Positions 42,098 through 51,103 of a stretch of DNA of 64,000 nt are shown in pieces. A model generated the notes under the pieces. It was not told the DNA's origin, made no database searches, and saw only the letters and a list, made by a program, of their open reading frames with translations. The first letter of the stretch is position 1. Every line of letters begins with the position of its first letter. The stretch lies in contig NZ_JAAAWN010000011.1 in the NCBI RefSeq assembly GCF_010500865.1, positions 83,158-147,157 of the forward strand, written 5' to 3'. This stretch comes from Alteromonas profundi. GTDB lineage: Bacteria > Pseudomonadota > Gammaproteobacteria > Enterobacterales > Alteromonadaceae. Made by a program: the position numbers and the translations under genes.

Positions 42098-42160
42098 TGG
42101 ACACCCACAGTCTCAGAGCGAGAAAGGTGGGTGTCCACAGTCCAAGAGAGGTGGGTGCCC
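42098..42160. repeat. TGGACACCCAC repeat locus 1 (inverted pair plus third copy)
   Basis: TGGACACCCAC at 42098-42108 faces its exact reverse complement GTGGGTGTCCA at 42127-42137, so an 11-bp stem with an 18-base loop can form. A third, slightly changed copy GTGGGTGCCC is at 42151-42160, followed by TGTTTTTCTTTT. It begins 19 bases after the SDR stop and could terminate that transcript. The same 11-mer recurs at two other intergenic sites in the window. Confidence 0.8.
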
Positions 42161-42274
42161 TGTTTTTCTTTTGTGGTTTTCTTCTTACGTTTTATGTATT
42201 TAATGCTTAGATGTCGCTTGTGCGATAAAGTTGAAAGTCTAGGTTTTTAATCAATCACAAAGGTAACTGGCGTA

Positions 42275-43144
42275 ATGACCTTTATCGATCCCCATGTACA
42301 TTTTTTCGCTTTGTCAAAGGGGAACTATGGATGGTTGAAATCCCATAACCCCCCTTATTGGCCAGACAAAGCAGCGATTGCCCGTTGTACGAGCGAACAA
42401 AGCCTAATAGTTGCTAGTAACAGGGAAATTGCTGGGTTCGTACATATTGAGGCCGGTTTTGATAATGCTAGGCCGTGGCGAGAAATTCACTACCTCAACG
42501 CGCACTGCCATTTACCTTTTAAATCGATAGCCTGTATAGACTTAACTTCGCCTGGGGTATACGGCCATATTGACTACCTTGCTCGTTTGCCTTCAGTCAT
42601 TGGCTTGCGTCACATTCTTGATGGCGAAGCCACAGACTTACTTTCTCATCCTAAAGTTAAACATGTGGTTAGATACATGAGTGAACGTGGGCTATTGTTT
42701 GAGGCGCAATTTGATATTAACAGTAATAGTGCTACCGCAGCCCTGTTAAACTGCATTGATTGCATCCCTTCTTTAACGGTTATCATTAATCATGCCGCAA
42801 GCGGAGGATTGAATTTAGTAAACAGCAATACGTTAAAAGGTTGGCAGGCGAATATATTGGCATTAGGTAACGCTACTCGAGTAGGTATGAAGCTATCAGG
42901 CTGGGAAATGCAGGATAGAAACTGGACATTGCCGGCGGCTAATCGCGTGTTCCAATTTCTGTTCGAACATGTGGAGCACGATAAATTGATGCTAGCCAGT
43001 AATTATCCGTTATGCCAGTGGCGGCTACCTTATCATACCTTGTGGCAAGCCTATAAAAGGCTGGTGTCACAATTACCCGTATCTTCGCAACAAGGCTTGT
43101 TAGCTGAAAACGCTAGGCGCTGGTACAAGATCGCGGCAAAATAA
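42275..43144 (+). CDS. Amidohydrolase-2 family lactonase-like protein
   Basis: 289-residue TIM-barrel hydrolase. The N-terminal metal motif IDPHVHFFALSKGNYGWL resembles the sugar-lactone hydrolase branch (L-fucono/L-rhamnono-lactonase-like), where HxH is followed by YxWL. VIINHAASGGLN in the second half and LMLASNYPLCQW near the C-terminus are the later active-site loops, with Asn replacing the common Asp/Gly in FGSDWP. Role in sugar-acid lactone opening is inferred from the family branch and from the neighbouring dehydrogenase and dehydratase. Confidence 0.78.
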   Translation: MTFIDPHVHFFALSKGNYGWLKSHNPPYWPDKAAIARCTSEQSLIVASNREIAGFVHIEAGFDNARPWREIHYLNAHCHLPFKSIACIDLTSPGVYGHIDYLARLPSVIGLRHILDGEATDLLSHPKVKHVVRYMSERGLLFEAQFDINSNSATAALLNCIDCIPSLTVIINHAASGGLNLVNSNTLKGWQANILALGNATRVGMKLSGWEMQDRNWTLPAANRVFQFLFEHVEHDKLMLASNYPLCQWRLPYHTLWQAYKRLVSQLPVSSQQGLLAENARRWYKIAAK

Positions 43145-43204
43145 GGTGTTTAGCCCGTTATTATGCCGCGTATTGTTGGTGTTATAACCCTTTTTGTAGC
43201 GAGG

Positions 43205-44389
43205 TTATTTTAACGAGGTTACCGTCATATAGGGTGAGCGATATACCACCTCATCGTTTAAGTCTATGCCTAGCCCAGGGGTATCCGGCGCTTCAATAAA
43301 CCCATTCACTGGCTGGGGGTCTTGTATACATAGCTCGCGGTTCCAATCTTTAATTGCATAGGTATGGTGTTCGTGAATTAAAAAGTTAGGGATCGCGGTT
43401 TCTAGGTGCAAGCTGGCTGCTGTAGCTACCGGGCCACCGCACACATGTGCTTGAATACGCACGTCATAAATATCAGCATAATCACATACTTTCTTCGCTT
43501 CAGTGAAGCCTCCGCACAAACCTACATCGGGCTGCAATACGTCGATAGACTGGTCTTCAAGATATGGACGCACATCCCAGCGATGATATAAACGTTCTCC
43601 CCCCGCAATAGGGACATTCACATTTTTCGCTACTTTATCGTGTAGTTTTGCGTTTAGGTAATTAACCGGTTCTTCATAGTATAAACACCCAATCTCTTCT
43701 ACTATATCGCCAAGCTGAATAGCGGTTGATGCGCCGAGCAGACTGTGACATTCAAAAATTATATCGCCATCTTCGCCCATCGTGTCGCGAATAGCTTGTA
43801 AACGCGCTTTAAACAGACGCATCTCTGGCTTACTAAATAACTTAGTGCGATCAAAGTGAGTGTTACCGTCTTTATCATAAACGATGGGGTCGACTTTGAC
43901 TGCGTCATAGCCGTCTTTGAGCGCTTTTTCTGTCGCACGTGCGTAATCTGCCGGGTCGTTAAGTTTGGTAACCTCTTTATCCCAGTCAAACTGTAACTGA
44001 CTGGCATAGCTACGTAATTTGTGGTTAGTTTTACCTCCGAGTAATTCGTATACTGGAAGCCCTAACGCCTTACCCTTTATATCCCATAAGGCGGTATCGA
44101 TCGCACTCATCGCAGCATAAATTACTGGGCCGCCACCTAAGCCCCAAAAGCCTTCACGGAGCATCCGAGACCAAAGCAGTTCAGTTTGAAATGGGTTGAA
44201 CCCAATTAGCATTGCTTCAGATATTTCTTTTATCATATGGGCGGCAGCGCTATGCCCCCAGTCATACGCTAGGCCTGCTTCACCAACACCGGTAATTCCT
44301 TCGTCGGTATAAACACGTACAAAAACAGGGTTCCACTGAGGGCGTTTAGGGCACTCAATGTCGAATATTTCAACTTTAGTAACTTTCAT
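43205..44389 (-). CDS. Enolase-superfamily sugar-acid dehydratase (mandelate racemase/MLE type)
   Basis: 394-residue magnesium enzyme of the mandelate racemase/muconate lactonising enzyme subgroup, close in pattern to galactonate-type dehydratases. Catalytic parts: YDAVKVDP (base in the 2nd strand), FECHSL, YYEEPVNYLN and GGERLYHRWDVRP (metal ligands), and VLQPDVGLCGGFTEAKK. HVCGGPVATAASLHL provides the catalytic His. It probably dehydrates an aldonic acid to a 2-keto-3-deoxy acid. It follows the class II aldolase gene in the same direction by 46 bases. Confidence 0.87.
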   Translation of the reverse strand: MKVTKVEIFDIECPKRPQWNPVFVRVYTDEGITGVGEAGLAYDWGHSAAAHMIKEISEAMLIGFNPFQTELLWSRMLREGFWGLGGGPVIYAAMSAIDTALWDIKGKALGLPVYELLGGKTNHKLRSYASQLQFDWDKEVTKLNDPADYARATEKALKDGYDAVKVDPIVYDKDGNTHFDRTKLFSKPEMRLFKARLQAIRDTMGEDGDIIFECHSLLGASTAIQLGDIVEEIGCLYYEEPVNYLNAKLHDKVAKNVNVPIAGGERLYHRWDVRPYLEDQSIDVLQPDVGLCGGFTEAKKVCDYADIYDVRIQAHVCGGPVATAASLHLETAIPNFLIHEHHTYAIKDWNRELCIQDPQPVNGFIEAPDTPGLGIDLNDEVVYRSPYMTVTSLK

Positions 44390-44435
44390 TTAGTTTATCT
44401 CAATATAGTGTGTTAAGTCGGCGCGCTTACTATGC

Positions 44436-45203
44436 CTATTCGCAGAAGTCCGGGTCTAATTTATAGGCTTTACGAAGCATGGCTGGCCAGGCTTTTTGAC
44501 CGCCGGTTTCACCGCTGTGTACCACGTTGGCTTGTTTGTAAATACCGTCGATAATGACTTGAGGGATATCGATGACTTCTTCATTGGATTGCATTAGTGC
44601 TAATTGTATTTCACACGCCCGTTGTAGATCATAAAAACGCATAAATGCATCGCCCACGGTAGGACCTAGTGTCAACCCGCCGTGGTTGGGCAGAAGCATA
44701 TGGTTAGTGTCGCCTAAATCTTGTTGAAGTCGAGACTTCTCGTTCTCATCAACGGCTAAACCTTCATAACTGTGGTAAGAAAGGGAGGGCAACGAAAACA
44801 AAGAGTATTGACTCCAAGGTTTTAACCCACCTTTGACCGACGCCACGGCGATAGTGGCCAGTGTATGTAAATGTAATACACACTGAGCATCGTGACGCAC
44901 TTCATGGATGGCACTGTGAATAGTAAACCCAGCTGGATTTATTTTATAAGGGGTCTTATCAAGTATATTGCCGTCTAAATCAACTTTTACTAAGTTTGAC
45001 GCAGTAACTTCTTCAAAAGTGAGGCCAAATGCATTCACCAAGTAATGATCTGTGCCGGGCACTTTCGCTGAAATGTGCGTATAGATAAGGTCGCCCCACC
45101 GCATATCGGCGACAAGTCGGTAACAGGCGGCTAAATCTACCCGCGTTTGCCATTCTAGCTCTGATACCTTACCTTTAAGACTCATTGGCTCAAGCGAATA
45201 CAC
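44436..45203 (-). CDS. Class II aldolase/adducin family protein
   Basis: 255-residue protein of the zinc-dependent aldolase/adducin family. The metal-binding histidines are in DLIYTHISAKVPG (start), VLHLHTLATIAVAS (about residue 110) and LLPNHGGLTLGPTVGDAFMR. Family members include fuculose- and ribulose-phosphate aldolases, but many relatives lack phosphate-sugar activity. GTG start with GGGAG 8 bases upstream; an ATG six codons later is an alternative. Operon partner of the downstream dehydratase. Confidence 0.85.
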   Translation of the reverse strand: MYSLEPMSLKGKVSELEWQTRVDLAACYRLVADMRWGDLIYTHISAKVPGTDHYLVNAFGLTFEEVTASNLVKVDLDGNILDKTPYKINPAGFTIHSAIHEVRHDAQCVLHLHTLATIAVASVKGGLKPWSQYSLFSLPSLSYHSYEGLAVDENEKSRLQQDLGDTNHMLLPNHGGLTLGPTVGDAFMRFYDLQRACEIQLALMQSNEEVIDIPQVIIDGIYKQANVVHSGETGGQKAWPAMLRKAYKLDPDFCE

Positions 45204-45272
45204 GTTTTTCTCCCTTGTTTATGTGGATGACAAAATTAGCAAAGCCAACCGCAATCTACAATGGGCGTTGTG

Positions 45273-45791
45273 TTATGGGTTATGCTCTTTCATAGTATGG
45301 GCGGTAAACCCATCTCTAAGGGGGAGTAAATCTTCAGAAAACCGAAGTGCTTTATGACTGATTAAAAATGGGTCGACTTTCTTCAGGTATTCCACTTCAA
45401 CTTTCGCCCATGCAGGTGGAGAGAAAGTTGTAGGTAGGTTGGCTAAATCTTCCCCGCCTTGGCATGCGAAAAGCGCCATTCCATTATCGGTAACCGTTAG
45501 CTTTGGCCCCACAAGTACGTTAAAGCCAGTTTCTTCCCACACCTCGCGGTGCGCGGTACAGGGTAGCGCCTCGTCATTATTGCGACCGCCGCCAGGGAAA
45601 TCTAGCCGACCAGATAACCGATGCCCGATTAACACCACCTTATCTTGCACCTTTATAATGCACGCAGCTGACTTTTCGGTGTGCGTAGGTTGTGCTACTG
45701 CTCGACACATAGGCGCTGACGGCGCAGTGTCAGTACAGGCAAAAAGCGTTAGAACTACGAAAATAACTGTTAAGCGAAATTTGATACACAT
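45273..45791 (-). CDS. Exported (probable lipoprotein) Nudix hydrolase
   Basis: 172-residue protein with a full Nudix box: GGRNNDEALPCTAHREVWEE followed by TGF (about residues 85-107). Nudix enzymes hydrolyse nucleoside diphosphates linked to another group. Unusually, the N-terminus MCIKFRLTVIFVVLTLFACTD reads as a lipoprotein signal with lipobox LFAC, which would place it in the periplasm. The ATG shown is chosen because it gives this signal; a TTG nine codons upstream is possible. No ribosome binding site is clear. Divergent from the RND pump genes. Confidence 0.75.
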   Translation of the reverse strand: MCIKFRLTVIFVVLTLFACTDTAPSAPMCRAVAQPTHTEKSAACIIKVQDKVVLIGHRLSGRLDFPGGGRNNDEALPCTAHREVWEETGFNVLVGPKLTVTDNGMALFACQGGEDLANLPTTFSPPAWAKVEVEYLKKVDPFLISHKALRFSEDLLPLRDGFTAHTMKEHNP

Positions 45792-45934
45792 TCGTTTCGG
45801 TAAAATACTCGTTAGCAAAATTAAACAATAATAATAGTGAAACCTTTAGCATCATGGCTATGGTGGTCAAAGGGCTTCATTGCACCAACTTGGGTACTTT
45901 ATCACGGGGTGCAGATTTACCAACAGGAAAGGTT

Positions 45935-46996
45935 ATGTTTTCACGTATTTCCCTATCGCCATTACTTTTAGGTGTCGTACTGCTTGCAGGAGTGGTGGTA
46001 TACCTTAATCTGCCGCAAAAGGCCGCCACAAATCAACCTATGCAACGCGCCACACCGGTAAAAACCACGAGGGCAATAAACCAGCCAATGGCTATCACTA
46101 TTGAAGCCTTAGGCACTGCGGTGGCGAATGAATCAGTAACTATTACCGCCCAGGTTACCGACACGGTTCACGCAATCAATTTCGATGATGGCGATGAGGT
46201 AAGTGCAGGGCAAATACTGGTACAGTTAAACAATAACGAAGAAAACGCCCGTATTAATGAACTTAAAGCAAGCATTGATGAAGCAAAACGTCAGTATGCC
46301 CCTATCGTAAATTTACGCCAGTCGAGCGCTGCGTCAGAGCAACTACTGGATGAACAACAAGCCAGAGTGAAGGCGCTAGAAGCACAACTTGCCATTGCCC
46401 AAGCGCAACGAGATGATTTGCAAATTCGGGCTCCTTTCTCTGGTGTGCTAGGCCTACGGCAAATCAGTAAAGGCGCATTAGTTCGCCCTGCTGACACCAT
46501 AACCACCCTTGACGATATCAGCGTGGTAAAGGTGGATTTTAGTGTGGCAGAAAACCATTTGGCGAGCCTGGCGATAAATCAAAAAGTTACGGCCACTTCG
46601 GTGGCATATCCGGAAGAAACATTCGACGGTGAAATTACGCATATAGATACCCGGCTTGACCCTATAAGCCGTGCAATTGGGGTTCGCGCCCATATAGAGA
46701 ATAAAGACAAGCGTTTACGCCCTGGCATGCTACTCACCATAGTGGTAGAAAAACGTGTGCTCAATACGCTTGTTTTGCCTGAAAAAACACTGGTTCCGGT
46801 ACAAGACAAGCAGTTTGTGTACGTGGTAGAAAATAATACGGCTCACCAGCGTGAAGTGACAATTGGAGAGCGACGTCCCGGCAAAGTGCAAATTCTGTCT
46901 GGGTTAAATGAAGGCGACGAAGTAATTAGCGAAGGGACGCTTAGGGTTCGAGACCAATCGCCGGTAACTGTGCTCGATACACCTGGGAAGGACTAA
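45935..46996 (+). CDS. RND efflux pump periplasmic adaptor
   Basis: 353-residue membrane fusion protein with a single N-terminal membrane anchor (LSPLLLGVVLLAGVVVYL). A lipoyl-type half (VTDTVHAINFDDGDEVSAGQ) is followed by a helical hairpin (about residues 90-150), the second lipoyl half (IRAPFSGVLGLRQISKGALV) and beta-barrel/membrane-proximal domains. AGGAAAGG before MFSRISLS fixes this start; a frame beginning 27 codons earlier is rejected. It pairs with the RND permease gene that follows 3 bases later. Confidence 0.92.
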   Translation: MFSRISLSPLLLGVVLLAGVVVYLNLPQKAATNQPMQRATPVKTTRAINQPMAITIEALGTAVANESVTITAQVTDTVHAINFDDGDEVSAGQILVQLNNNEENARINELKASIDEAKRQYAPIVNLRQSSAASEQLLDEQQARVKALEAQLAIAQAQRDDLQIRAPFSGVLGLRQISKGALVRPADTITTLDDISVVKVDFSVAENHLASLAINQKVTATSVAYPEETFDGEITHIDTRLDPISRAIGVRAHIENKDKRLRPGMLLTIVVEKRVLNTLVLPEKTLVPVQDKQFVYVVENNTAHQREVTIGERRPGKVQILSGLNEGDEVISEGTLRVRDQSPVTVLDTPGKD

Positions 46997-46999
46997 TTT

Positions 47000-49900
47000 A
47001 TGTTGCTTTCAGATATATCGGTTAAACGTCCGGTGTTTGCCACCGTGATGAACTTGCTTTTAATTATCTTCGGCGTCGTCTCAATCTCAATGTTGTCGTT
47101 GCGGGAATATCCTGATATCGACCCTCCCATTGTTTCGGTTAATACCAACTATACCGGCGCATCAGCCAATATCGTAGAAACGCGAATTACCCAATTACTG
47201 GAAGATAGAATTTCAGGTATTGAGGGGATAAAAAATATCACCTCAAACTCCCGTAATGGGCGTTCAAGTATTACTATTGAATTTAAGTTGTCGCGAGATA
47301 TTGATGCGGCAGCAAACGATGTACGAGAACGGGTTAGCAGAGCATTAAACAACCTGCCTGATCAGGCTGATCCATCAGAAGTGTCCAAGGCGAATTCAGA
47401 TGAGAGCGCCGTGGTTTGGTACAACTTACGTAGTACTAATCTTAATACCATGGAGCTTACCGATTACGCAGAACGCTTTTTGGTTGACCGCTTATCTATT
47501 GTAGATGGGGTTGCACGCGTGCAAATAGGGGGAGGACGCCGCTATGCCATGAAGGTGTTTTTAGATAGAAATGCCATGGCTGCAAGAGGTATTACGGTTA
47601 CTGGCGTAGAAAACGTAATAAGAACAGAGAATGTTGAATTGCCCGCGGGGGAAGTTGAATCATTAGATCGCGATTTTGAAGTGCGGGTAGCTAGAAGCTT
47701 CTTAACTCCCGATGATTTTGCTGAACTTACCGTAGCGATAGGGGATGATGGTTATCTGGTTCGATTAGGTGAAATAGCCAAGGTGGAACTGGCGGCGGAA
47801 GACGACGAAACCGAGTTCAGAGGTGACGGCGTAAATATGATTGGGTTGGGCATCATCAAACAATCGAAATCTAATACTCTGGACGTTGCACGCGCAGCTA
47901 AAGAGCAAATTGCACGTATTGAAGAAACCTTGCCGGATAACATCTTTATTGTGCCTAGTTATGATTCCTCGGTGTTCATTGAAGCCTCTATCGATGAAGT
48001 ATACGAAACGCTAGCCATTGCCATGCTGATGGTCGTTGTGGTGATTTATCTTTTCTTAGGAAATGTGCGTGCCACTCTTATTCCAGCGGTAACCGTGCCA
48101 GTATCTCTGGTAGCCGCGTTTATTGTGATGTACAGCTTAAACTTTTCAATAAACCTTTTAACCTTGCTTGCCATGGTACTGGCTATCGGCCTAGTGGTAG
48201 ATGATGCCATAGTGGTGCTAGAAAATATTTATCGGCGAATAGAAATGGGCGAGCCGCCAATGCTCGCGGCCTATCGGGGCGCAAAAGAGGTTGGCTTCGC
48301 GGTGATCGCAACAACTTTAGTGCTTATTTCTGTATTCGTACCTTTAGTATTTTTAGAGGGCAATATAGGCCGTTTATTTACCGAGTTTGCCTTAGCCATT
48401 GCCGCCGCCGTGGCATTTTCAAGTTTTACTGCACTTACGCTCTCGCCCATGATGGCATCGAAGTTTTTAAAGAAAAAGACCCGCTCTTCGGGCTTTGGGC
48501 TGTGGATGGATAAGCGCTTTCGAGCCTTAGAAGGGCGGTATTACCGCAGTTTGGGGAAAACCTTGCACCAGCCTGTACTTATGGTGATTTTACTGGCGCT
48601 ATCTATTGTTTCTGTGGTGCAGTTGTCTGAAAACGTGCCCAGTGAATTTGTACCAAAAGAAGATAGAGGAAACTTCTTTGTGCTAATGAGTGCACAAGAA
48701 GGGGCGAGTTTTGAAAGTAACGCGGAAAACTTAAAGCGTATCGAAGATGTGCTTATGCCCTATCGCGAAAGTGGAAAAGTTAAACGTTTGCTCGTTAGAA
48801 CCCCAGGGTTTGGTGGAAACGCAGGTATTGCCATTATTGGCAGTGCAGACTGGGACGAGCGGGATTTTAGTACCTTTGAATTAATGGACGAAATTAGCCA
48901 GAAACTTACCGCTGTGCCGGATGTACGCGCTTTTGCGGTTATGAGAAGCGGTATTTCTGGTGGTGGCTTTGGCCGCCCGGTTCAATTTGTATTACAAGGT
49001 GATACCTATGAAAACCTAGTTGAGTGGCGAGATACGCTTATCGAAAAAGCGTCTGAAAACCCCAATTTGGTACGCATAGACTCAGACTATAAGGAAACGT
49101 CCCCCCAATTATTAATACAGATAGACCGCGATAGAGCGGCAGATTTAGGTGTGAGTATTAGCGATATAGGCCGGACGCTAGAAGTAATGTTAGGACAGCG
49201 CAGGGTTTCTACCTTTTTAGACAGAGGCGAGGAGTACGATGTGATAGTTGAGGGCATTGAAGCCGATTATCGCAGCCCAAGTAGTATCGATAACTTATAT
49301 GTGCGTTCTTCCCGTAGTGGCGAGCTCATTCCTATGGACAACTTACTTACGTTTACCGAGCAGGCTACATCATCGAGCTTGAATCGCTACAACAGAATGC
49401 GTGCGGTGACGATTTCGGCAAACTTAGCTGATGGGTATACATTAGGCGAGGCATTAAGTTACTTAGAAGACATTGTGAGAACAGAGTTACCTGATATGGT
49501 ATCGATAGACTACAAAGGCGAATCTCAGCTTTATCATGAAGCAGGAAGCTCTTTCGTGTATGTATTTTTGCTGGCGCTAGCCATTACCTACCTTATTTTG
49601 GCTGCACAATTTGAGAGCTGGATACATCCCTTAGTTATTATGCTAACTGTACCTTTGGCCTTACTCGGTGCGTTTATAGGGCTGTATTTTAGTGGTATGA
49701 CGTTGAATATTTACAGTCAGATTGGGCTCGTCATGTTAATAGGTTTGGCTGCAAAAAATGGTATTCTTATTGTCGAATTTGCCAATCAGCTACGCGATGC
49801 CGGCATTGAGTTTGAAGAGGCATTAAAGCGCGCAGCAGCCCAGCGTTTACGACCGATTGTCATGACTGGTTTTACGACGGTATTCAGTTCTTTGCCATTA

Positions 49901-50110
49901 GTTTTAGCGTCTGGTCCGGGCGCTGAAAGCAGAATGGTAATTGGTATGGTGATATTTGCAGGCGTATTAGTTTCTGCATTTATGACATTATATGTGGTGC
50001 CTACCTCCTACCAGTGGCTCGCGAGAAACACCGGCTCGCCCCTGCGTCGAACTCAAGAAATTGAAGCATTAGAAGCAAAAATTCCCTACAAAAAAGGGGA
50101 AGCGGAGTAA
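47000..50110 (+). CDS. RND multidrug efflux permease (AcrB/MexF-like HAE1)
   Basis: 1036-residue inner-membrane proton-driven exporter. It begins LLSDISVKRPVFATVMNLLL. Proton-relay aspartates are in GLVVDDAIVVLENIYRR (fourth membrane segment, near residue 405). Two large periplasmic loops follow segments 1 and 7, and the second half repeats the motif as GLAAKNGILIVEFANQLRD. No outer-membrane channel gene is present nearby, so a shared TolC-like protein is expected. AAGGA lies 7 bases before the start. Confidence 0.95.
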   Translation: MLLSDISVKRPVFATVMNLLLIIFGVVSISMLSLREYPDIDPPIVSVNTNYTGASANIVETRITQLLEDRISGIEGIKNITSNSRNGRSSITIEFKLSRDIDAAANDVRERVSRALNNLPDQADPSEVSKANSDESAVVWYNLRSTNLNTMELTDYAERFLVDRLSIVDGVARVQIGGGRRYAMKVFLDRNAMAARGITVTGVENVIRTENVELPAGEVESLDRDFEVRVARSFLTPDDFAELTVAIGDDGYLVRLGEIAKVELAAEDDETEFRGDGVNMIGLGIIKQSKSNTLDVARAAKEQIARIEETLPDNIFIVPSYDSSVFIEASIDEVYETLAIAMLMVVVVIYLFLGNVRATLIPAVTVPVSLVAAFIVMYSLNFSINLLTLLAMVLAIGLVVDDAIVVLENIYRRIEMGEPPMLAAYRGAKEVGFAVIATTLVLISVFVPLVFLEGNIGRLFTEFALAIAAAVAFSSFTALTLSPMMASKFLKKKTRSSGFGLWMDKRFRALEGRYYRSLGKTLHQPVLMVILLALSIVSVVQLSENVPSEFVPKEDRGNFFVLMSAQEGASFESNAENLKRIEDVLMPYRESGKVKRLLVRTPGFGGNAGIAIIGSADWDERDFSTFELMDEISQKLTAVPDVRAFAVMRSGISGGGFGRPVQFVLQGDTYENLVEWRDTLIEKASENPNLVRIDSDYKETSPQLLIQIDRDRAADLGVSISDIGRTLEVMLGQRRVSTFLDRGEEYDVIVEGIEADYRSPSSIDNLYVRSSRSGELIPMDNLLTFTEQATSSSLNRYNRMRAVTISANLADGYTLGEALSYLEDIVRTELPDMVSIDYKGESQLYHEAGSSFVYVFLLALAITYLILAAQFESWIHPLVIMLTVPLALLGAFIGLYFSGMTLNIYSQIGLVMLIGLAAKNGILIVEFANQLRDAGIEFEEALKRAAAQRLRPIVMTGFTTVFSSLPLVLASGPGAESRMVIGMVIFAGVLVSAFMTLYVVPTSYQWLARNTGSPLRRTQEIEALEAKIPYKKGEAE

Positions 50111-50141
50111 TACACATCTGTGTGTATCAAACCGGATGCAC

Positions 50142-50195
50142 ATCTGAATGATTGTCGAGAAGCTTCTATCGGCAATCATTCAGATTATCTCTTTT
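50142..50195 (+). terminator. Terminator of the RND operon
   Basis: 13-bp perfect stem ATCTGAATGATTG / CAATCATTCAGAT with an 18-base loop that holds further pairing, then TATCTCTTTTT. It lies 32 bases after the permease stop. Confidence 0.85.
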
Positions 50196-50663
50196 TCCCC
50201 ATACAACCTAACGCCTTTACAATTATTGGTTAAAACTTTGCGTATACAAACTAATACCTAGGTATGGGTTTTGGTTTCAATAACGTTCGCGTTGTATTTT
50301 TCAAGCTATTGTTATTTAAAGTTAATCTTTAGTTTTTCACATTGTCTTCAGTGAAGATCACTATAATCAGCTGCCTGCCAGGCCCACTCTTATCAAAAAG
50401 TATAGTTGTAACTTTACTGGGGTTCTTTACACTCCCGCCTCGCTAAGAACAGCGGCCTTTTTCCTATTGTGTGGTGCGAACAATACGTCACTTATTGGCG
50501 GAGTCTTTAATCATGGCTAATACTTACGTTTAACACAAAACGTTAAATAACGAACGTAGTTTATAAGCGAAAGGTAAGGAATGACCCTCTGTTCTACATC
50601 GAATGAAAATCAAAAATCTTCGTGCAGTTTTACTACTCTGCCTATGATTTTAGAGGAAAAATA
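50196..50663. other. Long intergenic region before the PstS-like gene
   Basis: About 470 bases with no credible gene. It contains a GCC/GGC hairpin with a T-run near 50436-50465 (weak terminator or attenuator) and TTTAAC-N7-GTTAAA at 50529-50547. I found no Pho box. The PstS-like gene has a good ribosome binding site (AGAGGAAAA), so a long leader is possible. Confidence 0.4.
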
Positions 50664-51068
50664 ATGAAAAAATGGTTATTGGCGTTAAGCCTATTCAGCA
50701 GTGCCGCCTGGGCAGATATTGCTGTTATCGTTCATCCGAGTAATAACGATGTGTTAAACAAACCTACTATAAGCCGCTTATTTTTAAATAAAGCGAAGAC
50801 GTTTCCTAGCGGTTCGCCAGTCACACCGCTGACGTTAAGTGAAGGTAATGCTTCAACGGACGAGTTTAATGGAAAAGTGTTAAACAAAACGTCAGCACAA
50901 CTAACCGCCTTTTGGGCAAAGCTCGTTTTCACAGGAAAAGGTCAACCGCCGAAAGCCCTTGCCAGCGATAGTGATGCTATTGCTGCGGTTGCCAACGACC
51001 CAAGTGCAATTGCCTACGTTGACGCAAGTGCGGTAGATGACAGTGTACGTGTTGTCGCGACGTTCTAA
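50664..51068 (+). CDS. Small PstS-like phosphate-binding domain protein
   Basis: 134-residue exported protein with a short signal peptide ending SSAAWADIAV. It resembles the single-domain PBP-like (PstS-type) proteins: IVHPSNNDVLNKPTISRLFLNKAKTFPSG followed by FTGKGQPPKAL and PSAIAYVDAS. It is less than half the size of PstS and probably binds a phosphate-like anion without an ABC partner. The start at MKKWLLAL is supported by AGAGGAAAA. It is followed by a porin and a chemoreceptor, suggesting a sensing role. Confidence 0.75.
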   Translation: MKKWLLALSLFSSAAWADIAVIVHPSNNDVLNKPTISRLFLNKAKTFPSGSPVTPLTLSEGNASTDEFNGKVLNKTSAQLTAFWAKLVFTGKGQPPKALASDSDAIAAVANDPSAIAYVDASAVDDSVRVVATF

Positions 51069-51103
51069 TTGAAAAGCTTTGTGTAAAATATTAAGGACTA
51101 CCC

